A stretch of DNA of 56,345 nucleotides from Amycolatopsis rifamycinica (GCF_000695625.1 NZ_JMQI01000008.1:1-56345), one strand, 5' to 3'. Positions 10,249-18,361 are shown, counted from the first letter of the stretch. Notes: generated from the sequence alone by a model not told the origin. Numbers and translations: made by a program.

Positions 10249-10640
10249 GGGACCGCCTTTGCTACTCGTCGGTTAACTTCGTCTGGTTCCAGGGATAACC
10301 CATAGTCAGTTCAACGCCCAGCGTTCTGAAAAACTTTCACACGCGAGGGTGATCAAGAAGTGGCCGAGGTCACCGCCGGCGTGGCCGAACGGGCAACTCC
10401 ATCACGCACGGTCACCGCCGGTAACTGAGCTCCAGCCCGGCGTCTTGACTGACTCGTTCCGGACCCAGGACGTCCCGAAAGAGTCCGCCGGAACGGTCTT
10501 TCGGAGCCGCGCCGCCGCCGGATGGGTCCCGGTGCCGGATTTGCGCCGTCCGGGTGGGATGGGTCACCGGGCACCAGTCCGGGCGGCCGCCCGGCCGCGA
10601 ACCCCTGGCACAAGCAGGGGTGAAGCGGAGGGTGCCGGGC
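10249..10640. other. Divergent intergenic region without a gene
   Basis: About 390 bp separate the SsgA-like gene and sigK, which diverge. The part next to the SsgA-like gene (10260-10350) is relatively AT-rich and probably holds its promoter. A ttgact at about 10444 could belong to a sigK promoter, but I see no convincing -10. Open frames here have poor codon bias. No riboswitch or RNA gene was recognised. Confidence 0.5.
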
Positions 10641-11237
10641 ATGGGTGAGCGTGGGCGGTTGCGGCTGCAACCGGATGAGGCGCCGGCGACCGCGCCGAGC
10701 GCCGACGAACTGCTCCGGCGCGTCGCGGCAGGGGACGAGACGGCGTTCGCGTCACTCTACGACCTCGTCGCCGGTCCGGTGCTCGGCCTCGCGACGCGCG
10801 TGCTGCGCAATCACGCGCAGGCCGAGGAAGTGGCGCAGGAGGTACTGGTGGAAGTGTGGCGCAAGGCCACGAGGTACGAGCCGGAGCGCGGCAGCGCGCT
10901 GTCGTGGGTGCTGACCATCGCCCACCGGCGGGCCGTGGACCGCGTGCGCTCGCACCAGGCCGGTGCCGACCGCGAGGAACGGGCCGGGCTGATGGACGTG
11001 CGGCGGCCGTTCGACGAGGTCACCGAGTCCACTTTGGCCGGTCTGGAGCAGCAGCGGGTGCGGCAGTGCCTGGCCGCGCTCACCGACCTGCAACGCGAAT
11101 CGATCGTGCTGGCCTACTACAACGGCTACACCTATCCCGAGGTCGCCGAGGTGCTGCAGGTCGCCCCGGGCACGGTCAAGACCCGCATCCGCGACGGCCT
11201 GATCCGGCTGCGCGACTGCCTGGGGGTGGACCGATGA
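10641..11237 (+). CDS. sigK: ECF sigma factor SigK
   Basis: A 198-residue extracytoplasmic-function sigma factor with region 2 (ASLYDLVAGPVLGLATRVL, then QAEEVAQEVLVEVW) and region 4 (LTDLQRESIVLAYYNGYTYPE, then APGTVKTRIRDGL). The wording agrees with the SigK group of mycobacteria and other actinobacteria. The gene directly downstream encodes an RskA-type membrane anti-sigma factor and overlaps it by 4 bases (ATGA), the classic sigK-rskA arrangement. The start ATG at 10641 follows GGAGGG at about 8 bases; the frame continues upstream without a better start. Confidence 0.9.
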   Translation: MGERGRLRLQPDEAPATAPSADELLRRVAAGDETAFASLYDLVAGPVLGLATRVLRNHAQAEEVAQEVLVEVWRKATRYEPERGSALSWVLTIAHRRAVDRVRSHQAGADREERAGLMDVRRPFDEVTESTLAGLEQQRVRQCLAALTDLQRESIVLAYYNGYTYPEVAEVLQVAPGTVKTRIRDGLIRLRDCLGVDR

Positions 11238-11914
11238 CCGCCGAGCTGCACACCCTGACCGGGGCGTACGCCCTGGACGCCGTGTCCGAAGCGGACCGTT
11301 CGGAGTTCGAGCGGCACCTCGGCGAATGCGCCGCCTGCCGCCAGGAAGTGGCGGAGCTGCGGGCGACCGGAGCCCGGCTCGCCGTGGCCGCCGCGATCGC
11401 CCCGCCGCCGTCGCTGAAGGCTCTGGTGCTCGCCGACGTGGCCCGCACCCGCCAGCTGCCGCCGAAGGTGCCGGTGGTCCGCCGGCTGAACCGGGCCAAG
11501 ACGTGGCAGCTGCGCATCTCGCTCTTCGGCGCGGCCGCCGCGGCCGTGGTGGCGGTCGTGCTCGGCGTCGGCCGGGCCCCCGCGCCCGTGGACTCGGTGC
11601 TGAGCGCCCCGGACGCGGCCGCGGTCCAGGGCGACGGCGAAGGGCACGCCACGCTCGTCGTCTCGCGCAGCCGGAACCAGGCCGTGCTGCTCGCGTCGGA
11701 CCTGCCCGCGCTCGACGCCGGCCACGTCTACCAGGTGTGGCTCATCGGCACCGGGGGCGCCCGGTCGGCCGGGGTCATGACGTCCGAGGCGTCGCAGCGG
11801 ATGCTCGTGGCCGACCTCCCGCCGGACGTCGACCGGATCGGGATCACCGTCGAGCCCGCCGGTGGTTCGCCCGGCCCGACGACCCCCGCCGTCACCCGGA
11901 TCGACCTCGCCTGA
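11234..11914 (+). CDS. rskA: RskA-type transmembrane anti-sigma factor
   Basis: A 226-residue anti-sigma factor expected to hold SigK inactive at the membrane. The N-terminal anti-sigma domain has the zinc-finger-like motif H28-x3-C32-x2-C35 (HLGECAACR). A single transmembrane helix follows at about residues 95-112 (LFGAAAAAVVAVVLGV), and the C-terminal extracytoplasmic RskA domain contains AGHVYQVWLIGTGG. Mycobacterial RskA releases SigK after regulated intramembrane proteolysis; the same logic is likely here. It is coupled to sigK by ATGA overlap. Confidence 0.9.
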   Translation: MTAELHTLTGAYALDAVSEADRSEFERHLGECAACRQEVAELRATGARLAVAAAIAPPPSLKALVLADVARTRQLPPKVPVVRRLNRAKTWQLRISLFGAAAAAVVAVVLGVGRAPAPVDSVLSAPDAAAVQGDGEGHATLVVSRSRNQAVLLASDLPALDAGHVYQVWLIGTGGARSAGVMTSEASQRMLVADLPPDVDRIGITVEPAGGSPGPTTPAVTRIDLA

Positions 11915-12152
11915 CCTCCGGCCCTCGGACGAGCGCTCGACGGTGAAGCCGCCGGTGCATAAATACGTCGGAGGGCGTTTGAAACCGGTTATTCCGGAAA
12001 AGTGCGCGTCGCACCCGTTCTTCTGACGGGTGACCGACAGAAACGTTCACGACGCGGTGACCCGGATCACCCGAATGGGGGCAAACCGATTTCCCGGTAG
12101 GTCCGAATCAAGGGCAAGAAGCAGTTCTCAGCCGCTTATGGGAGTGATTTTC

Positions 12153-12824
12153 GTGACCAAGCTCCGTGTCGCCGGAATCGGCGCCGTCGCCGTCGCCGCC
12201 CTGTCGCTGACCGCGTGCAGCAGCAGCGACACCGCTTCGTCGGGCAGTTCCAGCAGCTCGATGCCGTCGTCGTCGGTGCCCGCGCCGGCCACCAGCATGG
12301 CGTCCGGCGCCGGCAACGGCGTGACCACCAACGCCGACGTGTTCGGGCCGGCGTGTTCGCAGCTGCCGCAGGGTTCCGCGCCCGGTTCGCTGGACTCGAT
12401 GGGTCCGCAGCCGGTCGCTTCGGCCGCGTCGACCAACCCGCTGCTGACCAAGCTGGTGGCGGCGGTCAAGGCCACCAACCTGGTCGACACGCTCAACAGC
12501 CAGGAGGCCATCACGGTCTTCGCGCCGGCGGACCCGGCGTTCGCCGCCCTCGGTGACGCCAAGTTCAACGAGCTGGCCGGCAAGCCCGCCGAGTTGTCGC
12601 CGATTCTGCAGTACCACGTGGTCGGCAAGCGCTACGACGCCAAGGGCCTCGCCTCGGCCGGTTCGCTGGAGTCCCTGAACACCGCGGGCGGGCCGCTGAA
12701 GATCGAGGGCTCGGGCGAGAACATGACCGTCAACGGCGCGAAGATCCTGTGCGGCAACATTCCCACGAAGAACGCCACGGTCTTCGTGATCGACAAGGTG
12801 CTGACCCCGGGCACCAACAAGTAG
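12153..12824 (+). CDS. Fasciclin-domain lipoprotein (MPT83-like)
   Basis: A 223-residue secreted lipoprotein. It has a signal peptide with lipobox LTAC (Cys22), a Ser-rich linker, then one fasciclin (FAS1) domain (TNPLLTKLVAAVKATNLVDT, AITVFAPADPAFAAL, LQYHVVGKRY). In mycobacteria the SigK regulon comprises the fasciclin antigens MPT70/MPT83, so a fasciclin gene 240 bp downstream of sigK-rskA strongly suggests it is a SigK target; no SigK promoter could be pinpointed. The start is GTG at 12153, with gggagtg upstream; the ATG at 12138 lies within that ribosome site and is less likely. Confidence 0.88.
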   Translation: MTKLRVAGIGAVAVAALSLTACSSSDTASSGSSSSSMPSSSVPAPATSMASGAGNGVTTNADVFGPACSQLPQGSAPGSLDSMGPQPVASAASTNPLLTKLVAAVKATNLVDTLNSQEAITVFAPADPAFAALGDAKFNELAGKPAELSPILQYHVVGKRYDAKGLASAGSLESLNTAGGPLKIEGSGENMTVNGAKILCGNIPTKNATVFVIDKVLTPGTNK

Positions 12825-13817
12825 TCAACGGCCCAGCAGCGGCCCCAGGCGTTCCGCGATGTCGGTGAGGATCTGCACGTAATCTTCGTGCTCGAAGGTG
12901 AACGGCAGGGCGAAAGCCACCTCGTCGACTTCGCGGAACGCCGCGTGTTCGTGCAGCCGTCCGGCGATTTCCGCGGACGTGCCGACGAAGTCGGGGGAGA
13001 ACAGCATCCGCGCGGGGCCCTGCGGTTCCGCGGTGCGGGGCAGCCGTTTCTCCGCGTAGGCTTCGTATTTCGCGCGCTGTTCCGGCGTCGCGCTGTCGGT
13101 GGGGATCACGACCAGGCCCTGGGAGACGCGGCCGGCGGGGTGGTGCTCGAGGAAGGTCCGGATGTGCGAGAGCTGGATCTCGGCGAAGTCCGTGGATTCG
13201 CCTTCGGCCTTGACCACGCTGCTGGTCAGGAAGTTCATCCGGTGCTCGCCCGCCCACTCCGCCGAGCGCAGGCTCGCACCGCCGTACCAGAGCCGGTCGC
13301 CGAGCCCGGGCGACTGCGGCTGGACGCGGTCGGAGAACACCTCGAAGCCCGCGGTGCCGCTGAACCCCGTCGCCGGCTCGCCGCGCACGAAATCCAGGAA
13401 CCGCCGGACGCGTTCGTAGGAGAAGTCCTCGACGTCGGCGGTGTCCGGGTAGAGGGCGTGCTTGACCTCGTCCCAGCGCATCGGCGGGCCGACGCTGAGG
13501 CCCGGGTTGAGCCGCCCGCCGGAGAGCAGGTCGACGGTGGCGAGGTCCTCGGCCAGCCGCAGCGGGTTCTCCCAGCCGAGCGGGATCACGGCGGTGCCCA
13601 GCTCGATCCGGCTGGTCCGCTGGGTCGCCGCGGCCAGCACGGCGACCGGCGAGGAGATGCCGTGCTGAAGGTGCCGGTGGCGCACCCAGGCGCTGTCGAA
13701 CCCGAGCCGTTCGCCCAGCTCGATGATCTCCAGCGTCGATTCGTGGCCCCGGCGTGGGTCGGCCGCGTCGAACAGGCCGATGGTCAGGAAGCCGAGCTTC
13801 CGCAGTGGTCGTGACAC
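12825..13817 (-). CDS. LLM-class flavin-dependent oxidoreductase
   Basis: A 330-residue luciferase-like monooxygenase. Typical segments are IIELGERLGFDSAWVRHRH, AAATQRTSRIELGTAVIPLGWENPLRLAEDLATVD split across two blocks, and SGGRLNPGLSVG. Members use FMNH2 or F420H2; the absence of obvious family-specific residues leaves the cofactor and substrate open. The start is GTG at 13817. Its stop codon abuts that of the fasciclin gene with no spacer, so the two convergent genes meet end to end. Upstream lies gene debris rather than a clean promoter. Confidence 0.86.
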   Translation of the reverse strand: MSRPLRKLGFLTIGLFDAADPRRGHESTLEIIELGERLGFDSAWVRHRHLQHGISSPVAVLAAATQRTSRIELGTAVIPLGWENPLRLAEDLATVDLLSGGRLNPGLSVGPPMRWDEVKHALYPDTADVEDFSYERVRRFLDFVRGEPATGFSGTAGFEVFSDRVQPQSPGLGDRLWYGGASLRSAEWAGEHRMNFLTSSVVKAEGESTDFAEIQLSHIRTFLEHHPAGRVSQGLVVIPTDSATPEQRAKYEAYAEKRLPRTAEPQGPARMLFSPDFVGTSAEIAGRLHEHAAFREVDEVAFALPFTFEHEDYVQILTDIAERLGPLLGR

Positions 13818-13868
13818 GCAGCCGATTCTGCCCCCGGGCGCGGGGGTGTTCCACTGGGTGGGCCAACC

Positions 13869-13967
13869 CTCCCGCCGCCGGTCGAGGCCGTCGAGGGTGA
13901 GGTCCAGGCCGAACTCGTACTCGGCCTGGTCGTCGCACCAGCCCAGGGTCGAGTCCGGGTGGTCGTG
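13869..13967 (-). pseudogene. Remnant of a TetR-family C-terminus
   Basis: In frame with, and just upstream of, the LLM oxidoreductase, the translation contains YEFGLDLTLDGLDRR. This resembles the last helix of TetR/AcrR regulators (commonly YEFGL...LLDGLE). No start codon, helix-turn-helix or own stop codon accompanies it. It is best read as the tail of a deleted regulator gene. The match is short, so the call is tentative. Confidence 0.45.
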
Positions 13968-13988
13968 GGCGATTTCGCAGGCGGCCAC

Positions 13989-14132
13989 TCGGTGTTCGCC
14001 TGCCGCCGGGTGCTCTCGCGCGACGGCAGGTTCGCCGCCGTCGGCGGCCCGGCGGGGCGCTGGGTGCAGCCGGCCGGGCACGCCGAGGGCAAGGTCGTCG
14101 TGACCCTCGGCGTGCCCGGCCGATCCGCCTAG
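13989..14132 (+). pseudogene. Remnant of a zinc-binding/quinone oxidoreductase C-terminus
   Basis: The plus-strand frame reads RRVLSRDGRFAAVGGPAG, then RWVQPAGH and AEGKVVVTLGVPG before a stop. This corresponds to two separated parts of medium-chain dehydrogenases: the RRVLxxGGxxVxVGGP loop of the nucleotide-binding domain and the final GHAxGKVVVT strand, joined as if the intervening 50-70 residues were deleted. No N-terminus exists. It overlaps the end of the cutinase gene by 4 bases. This is a decayed gene fragment rather than a working ORF. Confidence 0.55.
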
Positions 14133-15058
14133 CCGTTGTGCGGGCAGTTGCCCCGGTAGTCCGAAATGGACAGGCTGGTGCTCGGGATCGGGCAGAGGAA
14201 CTGCTCGTACCGGGTGTCGTTGTCGATGAACCGTTTGAGCCAGGACAGCGTGTACTTCGCGATCGTCGTGTTCTCGGTGTTCGGCGCGAAGTGGCTGGCC
14301 CCGCGCAGTTCGAGGTACGCGCGGTCCAGTGTGGACGGAAGGCTCGTGTAGAACGGGATCGAGTGCGACGCCACCGGCGCGATCGTGTCCGACTGCGCCC
14401 CGACGACGAGCGTCGGCACCCGCAGCGTCGACCAGTTCTTCGTCAGGTTCCAGCCGGTCAGTGGCACCGCGGCCTGCAGCGACGGCCGCGAACGCGCCGC
14501 TTCGAGGGTGCCGCCGCCGCCCATGGAGTGCCCGACGACGCCGAGCCGGCTGCTGTCGATGCGTGCGCGCACCGAGCTCTGCTGCGTCAGGTAGTCCAAG
14601 GAGGCCAGCAGCTGCCTGCCGCGGCTGTCGGGCTGGTCGGAGGTGGTCAGGGTGTCGATGGTGAACACCACGAAGCCCTGCGAGGCCAGCCGCGGGCCCA
14701 GCCACGCGATGCTCGACTGGGTGGCGGTGAAGCCGGGCGCGATCGAGATGGCGCCGAACGTGCCGGCGGTCGTGGTCGTCGGGTAGTAGATCGTGCCGCC
14801 GCCGAAGCCGGAGACGGCCAGCCGCGACACCGTGACGGTGCTCGTCGCGAACGAGCCGCGGCTGGCTTCGATGCTGGACGTGGTCGGGGCGGGGCCCCGC
14901 TCGTACGGGTTTTCGGCGGCGGGCGCCGGCGCGGCGACGGCCGTGGTCACCGCCAAGGCGGCCAGCACCACGCCGGCGGCCTTGCCCCGCCACCCACGGC
15001 GGCGGGAAATTTTCCCACTCGGGCCGGACGTCGTCGGCGGGCTGATGAGTGCAGACAT
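14129..15058 (-). CDS. Secreted cutinase-like polyester hydrolase (PET-hydrolase family)
   Basis: A 309-residue alpha/beta hydrolase with a signal peptide (RR-rich start, hydrophobic stretch, APAPAAE around residue 48), then a mature domain starting [10 protein letters not shown]. It resembles Thermobifida cutinases and leaf-compost cutinase across its length: [42 protein letters not shown]. The catalytic triad is S178 (GHSMGGG), D224 and H256, spaced as in leaf-compost cutinase. The aromatic clamp Trp after the fourth strand is present (PLTGWN); the equivalent of the oxyanion-side Tyr is Phe (GFTA). Two C-terminal cysteines (FLC...GNC) give the family disulfide. Start ATG 15058; the ribosome site is weak. 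Natural substrate probably cutin or lipid polyester. Confidence 0.92.
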   Translation of the reverse strand: MSALISPPTTSGPSGKISRRRGWRGKAAGVVLAALAVTTAVAAPAPAAENPYERGPAPTTSSIEASRGSFATSTVTVSRLAVSGFGGGTIYYPTTTTAGTFGAISIAPGFTATQSSIAWLGPRLASQGFVVFTIDTLTTSDQPDSRGRQLLASLDYLTQQSSVRARIDSSRLGVVGHSMGGGGTLEAARSRPSLQAAVPLTGWNLTKNWSTLRVPTLVVGAQSDTIAPVASHSIPFYTSLPSTLDRAYLELRGASHFAPNTENTTIAKYTLSWLKRFIDNDTRYEQFLCPIPSTSLSISDYRGNCPHNG

Positions 15059-15256
15059 GGATCGCTCTCTTTCCCCGGGCAGGCGAAAGTACGCCCGGAC
15101 ACAGACGGGCGGATCGGTGGATCGAGTGCACGGCAACGGAAACGGGTGCCGCGGGCGGGGTGCGGGGTAACCGCTTTCCCGAGGCCTATGAAACACCTTG
15201 GCGAAATGTTCCACATCCTCCGAATGGGGGAGTGGTCTGACGAACTGTGCGGTCGC

Positions 15257-15856
15257 TCAGTGAACCCGGACCGGGTCCAGGGCCCCGCGCACCAGGGTGT
15301 CGACGAGCGTCGTCGCCACGGTCAGGTCCACCGAGCGGGCGGCCAGGACGTCGGAGTACAGGAACGATTCACCGAGCCGGACCACCGCGAACGCCAGGTC
15401 CGGCAGCCCGACGAGCGGGGCCAGCCCGGCGGCGTCGGCGTCGGCGCGGAACAGCTCGACGTGCGCGTCGACCAGGCCGGGCTGGACGGCGCCGCGCGGA
15501 TCGGTCAGCACGCGGAGGGCGACCGCCGACTCCGCTTCGATCAGCTTGCGCATGCCTTCGCTGGCGGCGACCTCGCGGCGGTACTCCTCCATGACCCACA
15601 GGCAGCGCAGCCGGCCGTCCGGCGTGCGGACCGCGTCGCCGTGCCGGGCGCGCCAGCCGTCGAGCGCGCGCTGCCAGGTCCGGTCCGACATCAGCCGCAG
15701 CCCGGCGCCCATCAGGTCGTCGCGGTTGCCGACGCGCCGGAAGAAGGTGGTGCGCGAGATCCCGAGCTCGGCCGCCATCCGGCCGAGGTCGAGGCGGGTC
15801 CCGGTCATCAGCAGCCGGGCCGCGTGCCGGACGATGTCGTCGGTCGAGACGGTCAC
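15257..15856 (-). CDS. TetR-family regulator (QsdR-like)
   Basis: A 199-residue TetR-type repressor with an N-terminal helix-turn-helix (LDLGRMAAELGISRTTFFRR) and the RVGNRDDLMGAGLRLM continuation typical of the QsdR subgroup, then a long helical ligand-binding domain. The start is GTG at 15856. It precedes the cutinase gene on the same strand with a 198-bp gap, so it may control the cutinase, but the gap is large enough for a separate promoter. The dithiol oxidoreductase gene diverges from it. The ligand is unknown. Confidence 0.83.
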   Translation of the reverse strand: MTVSTDDIVRHAARLLMTGTRLDLGRMAAELGISRTTFFRRVGNRDDLMGAGLRLMSDRTWQRALDGWRARHGDAVRTPDGRLRCLWVMEEYRREVAASEGMRKLIEAESAVALRVLTDPRGAVQPGLVDAHVELFRADADAAGLAPLVGLPDLAFAVVRLGESFLYSDVLAARSVDLTVATTLVDTLVRGALDPVRVH

Positions 15857-15930
15857 CGGTTCACCCTAGTGCCCAGGTGGGCGCCGGTTACCTTGAAGTG
15901 CGCGCGGTCCGTTGGGCTAGCGTGGTTTTC

Positions 15931-16569
15931 GTGCGCGTAGACATCTGGTCCGATCTGGTCTGTCCCTGGTGCTATCTCGGCAAACGCCGCTTCGAACGGG
16001 CGGTGGCCGAAGCCGGCGTCGACGTCGACGTCGTGCACCACTCGTTCCAGCTGGATCCTTCGTTCCCGCGCGGCACTTCCCGGCCGACGCGCGAGGTGCT
16101 GGCCGAGAAGTACGGCCGGACGCTGGAAGAAGCCGACGCGATGGAAGCGCAGATGGAGCAGCGCGCGGCCGCCGACGGCCTCGAGTACCACCTCGACGGC
16201 GTCCACATGGGCAACACGGTCGACGGCCACCGCCTGGTCCATCTGGCGGCGGAGCACGGCATCGCCGACGCCGTCGTCGACCGGTTCTACGCGGCGCACT
16301 TCACCGAGCGGCGCTCGCTGTTCGACCACGATTCGCTGGTGTCGCTCGCCGCGGAAGCGGGACTGGACGCGTCCGAGGCGCGAGCCGTGCTGGAGTCCGA
16401 CGCGTACGAAGCGGAAGTGGCGGCGGACGGCGAGCAGGCTCGCGCACTCGGCGCGTCCGGCGTCCCGTTCTTCGTGATCGACCGGCGGTACGGCGTGGCG
16501 GGAGCCCAGTCGCCGGAGGTGTTCGCGCAGGTGCTGAAGCGAGTCAGCGACGACGCCGCCGCCGGGTGA
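15931..16569 (+). CDS. DsbA-family thiol oxidoreductase (FrnE-like)
   Basis: A 212-residue thioredoxin-fold protein with the CPWC active site at residues 11-14 (WSDLVCPWCYLGKRRF), a central helical insertion and the cis-proline loop SGVPFFVID. Having no signal peptide and this arrangement, it belongs to the FrnE/2-hydroxychromene isomerase-like group, which acts in the cytoplasm. The GTG at 15931 is chosen because the thioredoxin strand begins immediately afterwards; the open frame upstream is not conserved-looking. Its 3' end overlaps a small convergent membrane-protein gene by 26 bp. Confidence 0.87.
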   Translation: MRVDIWSDLVCPWCYLGKRRFERAVAEAGVDVDVVHHSFQLDPSFPRGTSRPTREVLAEKYGRTLEEADAMEAQMEQRAAADGLEYHLDGVHMGNTVDGHRLVHLAAEHGIADAVVDRFYAAHFTERRSLFDHDSLVSLAAEAGLDASEARAVLESDAYEAEVAADGEQARALGASGVPFFVIDRRYGVAGAQSPEVFAQVLKRVSDDAAAG

Positions 16570-16729
16570 ACCGCGACCGGTCGGTGGCGACACCGGCCAG
16601 GTGCAGGGCAACGCACAGAAGCCCGGCGGTGGTGAGCGTCCCGGTGGTGATCACCGGGCCCAGCCCGAACCCGGCCAGCTCCATGAGCAGGGCGAGCCCG
16701 AAGAGGACGGCGGCGAGAATGGCGAGCAT
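16544..16729 (-). CDS. Small two-helix membrane protein of unknown function
   Basis: A 61-residue protein with two hydrophobic helices (MLAILAAVLFGLALLMELAG and VITTGTLTTAGLLCVALHLA) and a very basic tail ending RRRRRR. An acgagg ribosome site precedes the ATG. This layout is common among uncharacterised actinobacterial inner-membrane proteins. No motif gives a function. It overlaps the 3' end of the FrnE-like gene on the other strand. Confidence 0.6.
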   Translation of the reverse strand: MLAILAAVLFGLALLMELAGFGLGPVITTGTLTTAGLLCVALHLAGVATDRSRFTRRRRRR

Positions 16730-17056
16730 GACGGCCTCGTTTCCGTGGGTGGAGCCGAATGGTCCACGCCACTGCGACGTTCGCGGTACCGGGACTTCCG
16801 GCTTGGTGGCCGGTAATTCCCCCGTGCCCGCGCCCTGAAACGCGCCATCTCCCCGTCTCGCCCCGCTTCGCTCGCGGCCCGCGCACCCACCCGGCCGGCT
16901 CGCGCCGCTGCCCAGCCCCGGGTACCGGCAAGCTCGGCTCGATCGGCACGGGCCACGACGAAGCCGGCTAAGCCCGCAGACCCGCGGGGGCGCCCCCCGT
17001 CTTCCACGCTACCGGCAAGCACCGACAAAACCGCTCCGCCGCCGCGTGCGCAAAGC
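16730..17056. other. Gene-free stretch next to the 21-bp array
   Basis: No frame here has a plausible start, ribosome site and codon bias together. The sequence immediately upstream of 16729 should hold the promoter of the small membrane protein. The rest is GC-rich with no recognised element until the palindromic array begins at 17057. Confidence 0.5.
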
Positions 17057-17276
17057 GGCATCACCCGTGATTGGAACGCCATCACCCGTGATTGGAGAGG
17101 CATCATTCGTGACTGGAGGGGCATCACGCGTGATTGGAGGGGCATCGCGCTGATGCCTGCCCAGTCACGTGTGATGCCTGCCCAGTCACGTGTGATGCCT
17201 GCGCAGTCACGGGTGATGCCTGCCCAGTCACGGGTGATGCCTGCGCAGTCACGTGTGATGCCTGCGCGGACACGGG
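17057..17276. repeat. Array of 21-bp palindromic units in two opposed blocks
   Basis: Four units of exactly 21 bp in one orientation (17057-17077, 17078-17098, 17099-17119, 17120-17140) are followed by a 10-bp partial unit. Six units of exactly 21 bp then run in the opposite orientation (17151-17171, 17172-17192, 17193-17213, 17214-17234, 17235-17255, 17256-17276). Each unit carries a 12-bp palindrome or near-palindrome, best seen as ATCACGCGTGAT in unit 4, and a short G-rich spacer. The two blocks match at about 16 of 21 positions when one is inverted, so a transcript could form a long hairpin. The array ends 13 bp from the lacI-type gene stop codon. Function unknown. Confidence 0.95.
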
Positions 17277-17289
17277 TGAGGGGCGGGCT

Positions 17290-18339
17290 TTAGGCGGGGG
17301 GTGGGGCGGTGCTGGAACGGATGACCAGTTCCGTTGGGAGCAGGACCGGTTCGCCGGCCTCCGTGCCCGTCTCGATCTCCGTCAGGAGGGCCTTCACCGC
17401 GTGGCGGCCGACCGCCTCGAACGACTGGCGGATCGTGGTGAGCGGGGGCCAGAAGTGGGCCGACTCCTCCATGTCGTCGAAGCCGACCACGCTCACCTCG
17501 GCCGGCACCCGCCTGCCCGTCTCGTGCAGTGCGCGCAGCAAGCCCAGCGCCATCTGGTCGTTGGCCGCGAACACCGCCGTCACCGCCGGGTCCGCCGCCA
17601 GGCGCAAGCCCGCCTGGTAGCCCGATTCCGGTGACCAGTCGCCGGTCAGCACCGGTGGTACCGCGCGGTCCGCGCGCTCCAAAGTGGCCTGCCACGACTT
17701 TCGGCGCCGCTCCGCGGAGTAGGACTGCGGCGGCCCCGCGATGTGCCAGACCGTGGCGTGCCCGAGCGAGAGCAGGTGGCTGGTCGCCCGGGCCGCGCCG
17801 TCGGCCTGGTCGTTGTCCACCACCGGGTAGTCGTAGCGGGCGCTCGAGTCGATCACCACCACCGGGAGCCCGTGGGGCAGCTCGATCTCGCTCTGGTCGA
17901 GCTGGTGCTGCTCGATGAGGATGATGACGCCGTCGACGGCCTGCTCGTTCAACGTGCTGAACGCGCCCGTCACCTCGCCCTGGGTCGGCCGCGTCACGGG
18001 CATCAGGATGATCGAGAACCCCTCCGGGACGACCGCCGCCGCGATGGCGTCGAGGGTGCGGCTGTTGCCGAACGTCGGCAGCGCCGAAATGATCACGCCG
18101 ATGCTGCGGAACTGGCCGTTGCGCAGGGCGCGGGCCGCGCTGTTGGGCCGGTAGCCGACCCGGCGCATCGCGGCCAGGACCCGCTCGCGCGTGGCGTCGT
18201 CCACATTGGTCTTGCCGTTGGCCACCCGGGAGACCGTCTGGCCCGACACGCCCGCCTCGCGGGCCACGTCCGCCATCGACGGTCCCCGCCGCCGTCCGGC
18301 GCGACCGGAAGCGGACGGGGTCACTGAGTGGGGTGGCAC
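17290..18339 (-). CDS. LacI-family repressor of the arabinogalactan locus
   Basis: A 349-residue LacI/GalR regulator. The helix-turn-helix and hinge are at about residues 20-75 (SMADVAREAGVSGQTVSRVA, then YRPNSAARALRNG), followed by a periplasmic-binding-protein-like sensor domain (ending in VSVVGFDDMEESAHFWPPLT). It is divergent from the ABC transporter and glycosidase operon, with two palindromic operators between them, so it should repress both itself and the operon until a sugar inducer binds. I use the GTG at 18339, which has AGGAG at correct spacing; the GTG at 18345 would overlap that ribosome site. Confidence 0.88.
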   Translation of the reverse strand: MPPHSVTPSASGRAGRRRGPSMADVAREAGVSGQTVSRVANGKTNVDDATRERVLAAMRRVGYRPNSAARALRNGQFRSIGVIISALPTFGNSRTLDAIAAAVVPEGFSIILMPVTRPTQGEVTGAFSTLNEQAVDGVIILIEQHQLDQSEIELPHGLPVVVIDSSARYDYPVVDNDQADGAARATSHLLSLGHATVWHIAGPPQSYSAERRRKSWQATLERADRAVPPVLTGDWSPESGYQAGLRLAADPAVTAVFAANDQMALGLLRALHETGRRVPAEVSVVGFDDMEESAHFWPPLTTIRQSFEAVGRHAVKALLTEIETGTEAGEPVLLPTELVIRSSTAPPPA

Positions 18340-18361
18340 GGTCACTCCTGGATGTCCTGGA

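Noticed and set aside
12060..12110. SigK promoter before the fasciclin gene
   Set aside because: Two ccgaat hexamers resemble the -10 of mycobacterial SigK promoters, but no matching -35 is found at the right spacing, so I did not annotate it.
12825..15131. One 768-residue fusion of cutinase region, TetR tail and LLM oxidoreductase
   Set aside because: The LLM domain has its own GTG start at 13817; the upstream part is a frame-shadow of the cutinase gene plus gene debris.
17057..17276. CRISPR array
   Set aside because: Units follow each other with no unique spacers, orientation flips in the middle, and no cas genes are present.
17057..17276. Iteron replication origin
   Set aside because: No rep or partition gene, no AT-rich melting region, and the context is ordinary chromosomal.
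17134..17634. Long plus-strand reading frame through the 21-bp array, giving a heptad-like Cys-Pro-Val-Thr repeat peptide
   Set aside because: A 21-bp repeat automatically gives a seven-residue repeat in every open frame, and the opposite strand is open too. There is no convincing ribosome site, and the frame continues antisense to the lacI-type gene.
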